Of a stretch of DNA of 64,000 nucleotides, positions 61,136-64,000 are shown piece by piece. The stretch spans positions 1 to 64,000 of the forward strand of contig NZ_JAWDKA010000001.1 in assembly GCF_032714615.1 (NCBI RefSeq), read 5' to 3'. The stretch's first letter is position 1. Each line of letters begins with the position of its first letter. Both the position numbers and the translations under genes were made by a program. Below the pieces are notes generated by a model, which was not told where the DNA came from, did not search any database, and saw only the letters and a list, made by a program, of their open reading frames with translations. This DNA comes from Methanorbis furvi (GTDB lineage: Archaea; Halobacteriota; Methanomicrobia; Methanomicrobiales; Methanocorpusculaceae).

Positions 61136-61645
61136 ATGATTCGGGAGATACGGCAGTACGGCGATCCGGTACTTTTTGGCACGGCAGAAACGGTGCCTGA
61201 GATCACACCGGAAGTGAGGGATATTTTAACGGACATGTGGGATACCATGGCGGCAAACCGATGCGTGGGCCTTTCCGCTCCGCAGATTGGTGTTTCGCTC
61301 AGACTGTTTGTGATAAACGCCGGTGGGGTGGTGATTCGCGGGGCAAATCCTGAGGTACTTTCTGTTGGGGCACTCGTTGAGGAGACGGAAGGGAGCCCTT
61401 GTGTTCCGGGCATTCAGCGTCCGGTCCGCCGTCCAAGAAAAATTGAAGTCCGGTATCTGGATGAGTCAGGCGTTGTAATTGAGTGCGAACTCAAAGGTGT
61501 TGCAGCCAGAGCATTTCTTCATGAAAAGGATCATCATGAAGGAAAACTGTTCATCGATCATCTCAAACCGGTTCAGCGAAAACTGATCCAAAAAGATCTT
61601 GATAAAATTGCCGCGAGCCAAACCCGGACTGAAATGGATATTTGA
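61136..61645 (+). CDS. def: Peptide deformylase-like protein with displaced metal-binding cysteine
   Basis: A 169-residue protein of the peptide deformylase fold. Motif 1 is VGLSAPQIG (GLAAxQ-like, residues 44-52) and motif 3 is LHEKDHHEG, with His129, Glu130 and His133 of HExxH. In motif 2 the usual EGCLS reads E85-G-S-P-C89: the metal-ligand Cys position is Ser and a Cys sits two residues on. Archaea start proteins with unformylated Met, so the substrate is uncertain; it might act on another formyl or acyl group. The start matches family N-termini (MIREIRQYGDPVL). Its stop codon lies in a family B repeat. Confidence 0.85.
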   Translation: MIREIRQYGDPVLFGTAETVPEITPEVRDILTDMWDTMAANRCVGLSAPQIGVSLRLFVINAGGVVIRGANPEVLSVGALVEETEGSPCVPGIQRPVRRPRKIEVRYLDESGVVIECELKGVAARAFLHEKDHHEGKLFIDHLKPVQRKLIQKDLDKIAASQTRTEMDI

Positions 61646-61938
61646 AACGCGAATAGCGCGAATAGCGCGAATGAAAAATCGCCAATGGCGATTTTTAAAT
61701 GATTTATTACTATTACTTATTTTCAGACTCATCTGGCTACTCAGAAGTACATTGATAATTTTTGAAAATCGCCATTGACGATTTTTTTATTCCGCGAAGC
61801 TGCGAAGCAGTGAGCACGACGGAACGGCGTGCGAAGCGGTGAGCAGGCCGAAACGACTCCTGAAAGAAGGAGTTAAACACGACGGAACGGCGTGTGGAAG
61901 GCATGCAATTCGCGCTATTCGCGCTATTCGCGTTTTAA
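61641..61938. repeat. Family B inverted repeat, copy 4 (long, with module)
   Basis: Starts TTTGAAACGCGAATAGCGCG (contains the deformylase stop) and ends CGCGCTATTCGCGTTTTAAA. Inside are the SGC palindrome CGCCAATGGCGATTT, its partner AAATCGCCATTGACG, the module GCGAAGCGGTGAGCAGGCCG twice in part, and ACGACTCCTGAAAGAAGGAG as at 25099-25228. Confidence 0.8.
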
Positions 61939-62050
61939 AACCCATCTTGTCCATACCTCACTGACCCATTTACTTTTTCAGATAAAATTGCCATAGCAAG
62001 TTGTCCCCAAACCAAAAACACATAATCTGTGAGAAACAGAACTACTCCTC

Positions 62051-62344
62051 ATGACAACCGCTCCTACCCCGGAAGAGATTGCAGCTCTTGTCCCAAAGAT
62101 CCGTGCGGACAGTGAAAAGTTTGCCAAACTGAAAGGTTGGACACTCAATCCCAATGATCCTATCACCGAATCCGTTCTGGAAGGACTTGCCCGCAACAAA
62201 CTGATGAGGGGAAAACGTTTCTGCCCCTGCCGGCTTCCGAGCGGTGACCCTGAAGTTGACAAACACTACATCTGTCCGTGCCGGGATCTCGAAGAGGATA
62301 TGGAGAGGGACGGCCACTGCCACTGTTATCTCTATATGAAATAA
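62051..62344 (+). CDS. Ferredoxin:thioredoxin reductase catalytic subunit
   Basis: A 97-residue catalytic FTR subunit that uses a 4Fe-4S cluster and a disulfide to pass ferredoxin electrons to thioredoxin. The three Cys motifs are CPC (RFCPCRLPSG), CPC (YICPCRDLEED) and CHC (HCHCYLYM), the full set of cluster ligands plus the redox disulfide. An FTR variable subunit is not nearby, as usual in methanogens. The start ATG is ten bases after a TATA-poor leader; an upstream promoter was not identified. Confidence 0.93.
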   Translation: MTTAPTPEEIAALVPKIRADSEKFAKLKGWTLNPNDPITESVLEGLARNKLMRGKRFCPCRLPSGDPEVDKHYICPCRDLEEDMERDGHCHCYLYMK

Positions 62345-62554
62345 TTTCACTCTGAAAATGGGTTTGTCCATAAATTTGTTTTTTATCAACCGATGTTTGT
62401 CACCGACCGCAGCTTCGCAGAAAAAAACTGAGCATGTGGAATTTTGCGGAACTCACGTTTGAAACGATATTTTTGCGTTATTCAGTTAATCTATGGGAGA
62501 TGGGATTTTATGGGCGGCACTTTTGGAAATAATCATCATTTTCCATGTGGTAAA
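62345..62554. other. Gap before the ABC binding-protein gene
   Basis: Contains no ORF or family A/B repeat. A short string (CGCAGCTTCGCAGAAAAAAA, GAACTCACGTTTGAAACG) faintly resembles family B ends. The promoter of the next gene lies at its right edge. Confidence 0.3.
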
Positions 62555-62555
62555 T

Positions 62556-62565
62556 AATTTATATT
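62556..62565 (+). promoter_or_regulatory. TATA box of the ABC binding-protein gene
   Basis: AATTTATATT, with an expected transcript start near 62587, one base before the ATG at 62588. This indicates a leaderless transcript and fixes the start codon. Confidence 0.6.
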
Positions 62566-62587
62566 GATTAAATCCTATGTTACTGGC

Positions 62588-63445
62588 ATGGATAAAAAAG
62601 TGCTCTATGGGATGGCAGGTCTCTGCCTTCTTTTCGCAGTCCTGATGGCTGGGTGTGTGACCACGCCGGGGGATGACGATAAGAAGACCTATATTGTCGG
62701 TATTGACGCTGATTACCCGCCGTTTTCGTACCTTGGCGACAATGGCCAGTTCATTGGTTTTGATGTTGAGTCGGTAAAGTGGATCGCTGAACAGCAGGGA
62801 TTCAATGTTGAGATTAAAGCTGTTGCATGGGACGGCATTATTCCGGCACTGCAGACCGGCAAGATTGACATGGTCTACTCGGGTATGACCATCACGCCGG
62901 AACGTGCGGAAAAAGTGAACTTCACAATCCCGTACTGGCAGGTGAACCAGGGTATTGCAGCAAAGAACGGCTCAACATTTACCGTTGAACAGTTCAAGAA
63001 CAATGAGCTGATAATTGGTGTACAGCGCAGCTGTTCTGCAGACCAGTGGATGCAGGACTTCTTTGGCGATGAGAAGTACAATCAGATGATAAAGGATGGA
63101 AAGATCAAACTCTATGATACCTTCCCGATGTCGATGGTTGCTCTTGAACAGGGACGTGTCCAGACCGTCATCTTCGATGACGTCAACATTGAGAACTACA
63201 TTACATCCAAGCCTGATCTGACAATTATCGGTGTCATTGAAACTGAAGAGTTCTATGGCGTTGCAGTTCGCAAGGATGATAACGAGCTTCGCGAGACGAT
63301 GAACGCGGGTCTTACCAAACTCATGAGCTCTGAGAAGTGGAACGAGCTTATTCAGAAGTACATTATCACTGAAGAGCCAACCGTTGTGCTGATCGAAGGG
63401 GAAACCACCCTGGATCTGACAAACGATACGGCAACTACTGCGTAA
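62588..63445 (+). CDS. Amino-acid ABC transporter substrate-binding lipoprotein
   Basis: A 285-residue extracytoplasmic solute-binding protein (family 3). The signal peptide ends in a lipobox, VLMAGC (Cys about residue 23). The mature start YIVGIDADYPPFSYLGDNGQ followed by FIGFDVESVKWIAE is typical for polar amino-acid binding proteins. GMTITPERAEKVNFTIPYW and the C-terminal MSSEKWNELIQKYI are also diagnostic. The permease and ATPase genes are not visible here. An intrinsic-type terminator follows. Confidence 0.92.
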   Translation: MDKKVLYGMAGLCLLFAVLMAGCVTTPGDDDKKTYIVGIDADYPPFSYLGDNGQFIGFDVESVKWIAEQQGFNVEIKAVAWDGIIPALQTGKIDMVYSGMTITPERAEKVNFTIPYWQVNQGIAAKNGSTFTVEQFKNNELIIGVQRSCSADQWMQDFFGDEKYNQMIKDGKIKLYDTFPMSMVALEQGRVQTVIFDDVNIENYITSKPDLTIIGVIETEEFYGVAVRKDDNELRETMNAGLTKLMSSEKWNELIQKYIITEEPTVVLIEGETTLDLTNDTATTA

Positions 63446-63455
63446 ACAGGGTTGC

Positions 63456-63489
63456 AATCTGCCAATCGGCAGATTTTCTTTTTTTATTT
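63456..63489 (+). terminator. Hairpin plus T-tract terminator
   Basis: AATCTGCC (63456-63463), loop AATC, GGCAGATT (63468-63475), then a T-rich tract to 63489. Perfect 8-bp stem ten bases after the stop codon; unusually bacterial-looking for this genome. Confidence 0.65.
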
Positions 63490-63636
63490 CCGCCCACGGA
63501 AAAACGGAGCACGCGGAATTTCACTGAAAAATATCACGAAGCAGACGTGAACATCACTGAATCCAAAAACAATTCATTTCCATGATGTTTTTTTCTGTAA
63601 TATTTTTCTGTGTGTTCAGTGTTTTCCGTGGGCGGA
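63490..63636. repeat. Family A long inverted repeat, copy 9 (decayed)
   Basis: Left end CCGCCCACGGAAAAACGGAG, right end GTTTTCCGTGGGCGG. Several substitutions break the arms (AATATCACGAAGCAGACGTG; TTCCATGATG). It fills the space between the binding-protein gene and purE. Confidence 0.75.
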
Positions 63637-63659
63637 AATAAAAAATAGTTAAAATAAAA

Positions 63660-64000
63660 TTACTGCATCAGCGAAAGAATTCTGTGCGCCATATGGGCAG
63701 CATTTTCTCCGCCGTCCACAGCCATACAGGCTACCGGCACACCTTTTGGCATCTGGGCGATCGAGAGCAGGGCATCAAGTCCGCCGGCAATTTTTCCTGA
63801 AACCGGAACACCGATCACAGGTTTTTCTGTTCGCGCCGCAACAACTCCCGGAAGTGCAGCAGACATACCGGCAATGCAGATGAAGATCTTCGCATCGCTC
63901 GCTTTCACATAGGAGTCAAGCCTGTCTGCATCGCGGTGCGCTGAGATAATCTGCATATCATAACTGATCTTATACTGCGCGAGAGTGCCAGTGACTTTAT
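63660..64000 (-). CDS. purE: N5-carboxyaminoimidazole ribonucleotide mutase PurE, 5' part missing
   Basis: The C-terminal 113 codons of PurE, which converts carboxyaminoimidazole ribonucleotide in purine synthesis; the start is to the right of the window. The motif ISAHRDADRLDSYV contains the active-site S-A-H-R. GMSAALPGVVAARTEKPVIG and PVSGKIAGGLDALLSIAQMP (the GLD/LSIVQMP loop) are diagnostic. The last residues read AAHMAHRILSLMQ. Confidence 0.93.
   Translation of the reverse strand, partial: KVTGTLAQYKISYDMQIISAHRDADRLDSYVKASDAKIFICIAGMSAALPGVVAARTEKPVIGVPVSGKIAGGLDALLSIAQMPKGVPVACMAVDGGENAAHMAHRILSLMQ

Overview
The window reads as a chromosomal segment of a hydrogenotrophic methanogenic archaeon of the Methanomicrobiales, with Methanocorpusculum the best guess. 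The markers are formylmethanofuran:H4MPT formyltransferase (ftr), an F420-type formate dehydrogenase alpha subunit with Cys in place of Sec, CoM/CoB-type thiol:fumarate reductase (tfrAB), two-subunit pyruvate carboxylase (pycAB), class I lysyl-tRNA synthetase, Dph2, RtcB with archease, SecDF without bacterial partners, and PEGA and PGF-pre-PGF surface proteins. TATA-type promoters and many 4-base ATGA gene overlaps also fit. The genus is inferred from gene content, not from an alignment.

Layout. 1-6.9 kb: fdhA (cut by the window start), rubredoxin, an unknown protein, a SufS-type cysteine desulfurase with an FdhD-like protein, then a six-gene sulfur-handling operon (split YeeE/YedE transporter, TusA, a degenerate TusA paralogue, OsmC, C_GCAxxG_C_C protein). 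6.9-14.8 kb: hpt, carAB, dph2, a METTL5-like methyltransferase and an Fsr-like MFS transporter. 15-21.3 kb: PEGA surface proteins, ftr, DUF1890/DUF1894, mntP, a PGF-pre-PGF surface protein and a lipoprotein. 21.4-29.1 kb: secFD, a flavodoxin-ferredoxin fusion, a DMT exporter divergent from a LysR regulator, a Fic protein, a small RHH-like protein and tRNA-Met. 29.2-37.3 kb: a biotin neighbourhood with pycBA (biotin enzyme), bioY-ecfA-ecfA'-ecfT (uptake), bioB and an HTH-containing birA, with a BirA-box-like operator between bioY and bioB. 37.6-51 kb: an rtcB-archease operon, two complementary halves of a probable heteromeric cis-prenyltransferase (41 kb and 48 kb), a DUF1848 protein, a Cache sensor with a pilin-like protein and a prepilin peptidase, flavoprotein, lipoprotein, radical SAM protein and lysS. 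51-64 kb: ogt, a zinc-ribbon microprotein, an SPL-like radical SAM protein, tfrBA, more PEGA proteins, an aberrant peptide deformylase, ferredoxin:thioredoxin reductase catalytic subunit, an amino-acid ABC binding protein and purE (cut by the window end).

Most gaps above about 130 bp hold dispersed long inverted repeats. Family A has nine full copies and a few remnants, built on a CCCACGGAAAAACGG arm. Family B has four copies, built on TTTGAAACGCGAAT, and lies at gene 3' ends. A smaller set (C) carries a GGAGTTACGCGGTG arm. There is also a 222-bp element with perfect 26-bp terminal inverted repeats. A shared module about 30 bp long is found inside members of both A and B. No transposase, CRISPR array, rRNA or prophage was seen.

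The observations most worth following are these: the repeat families and their shared module; the sulfur-relay cluster next to formate dehydrogenase; the archaeal BirA box; the split cis-prenyltransferase; and the peptide deformylase whose metal-binding Cys is displaced.
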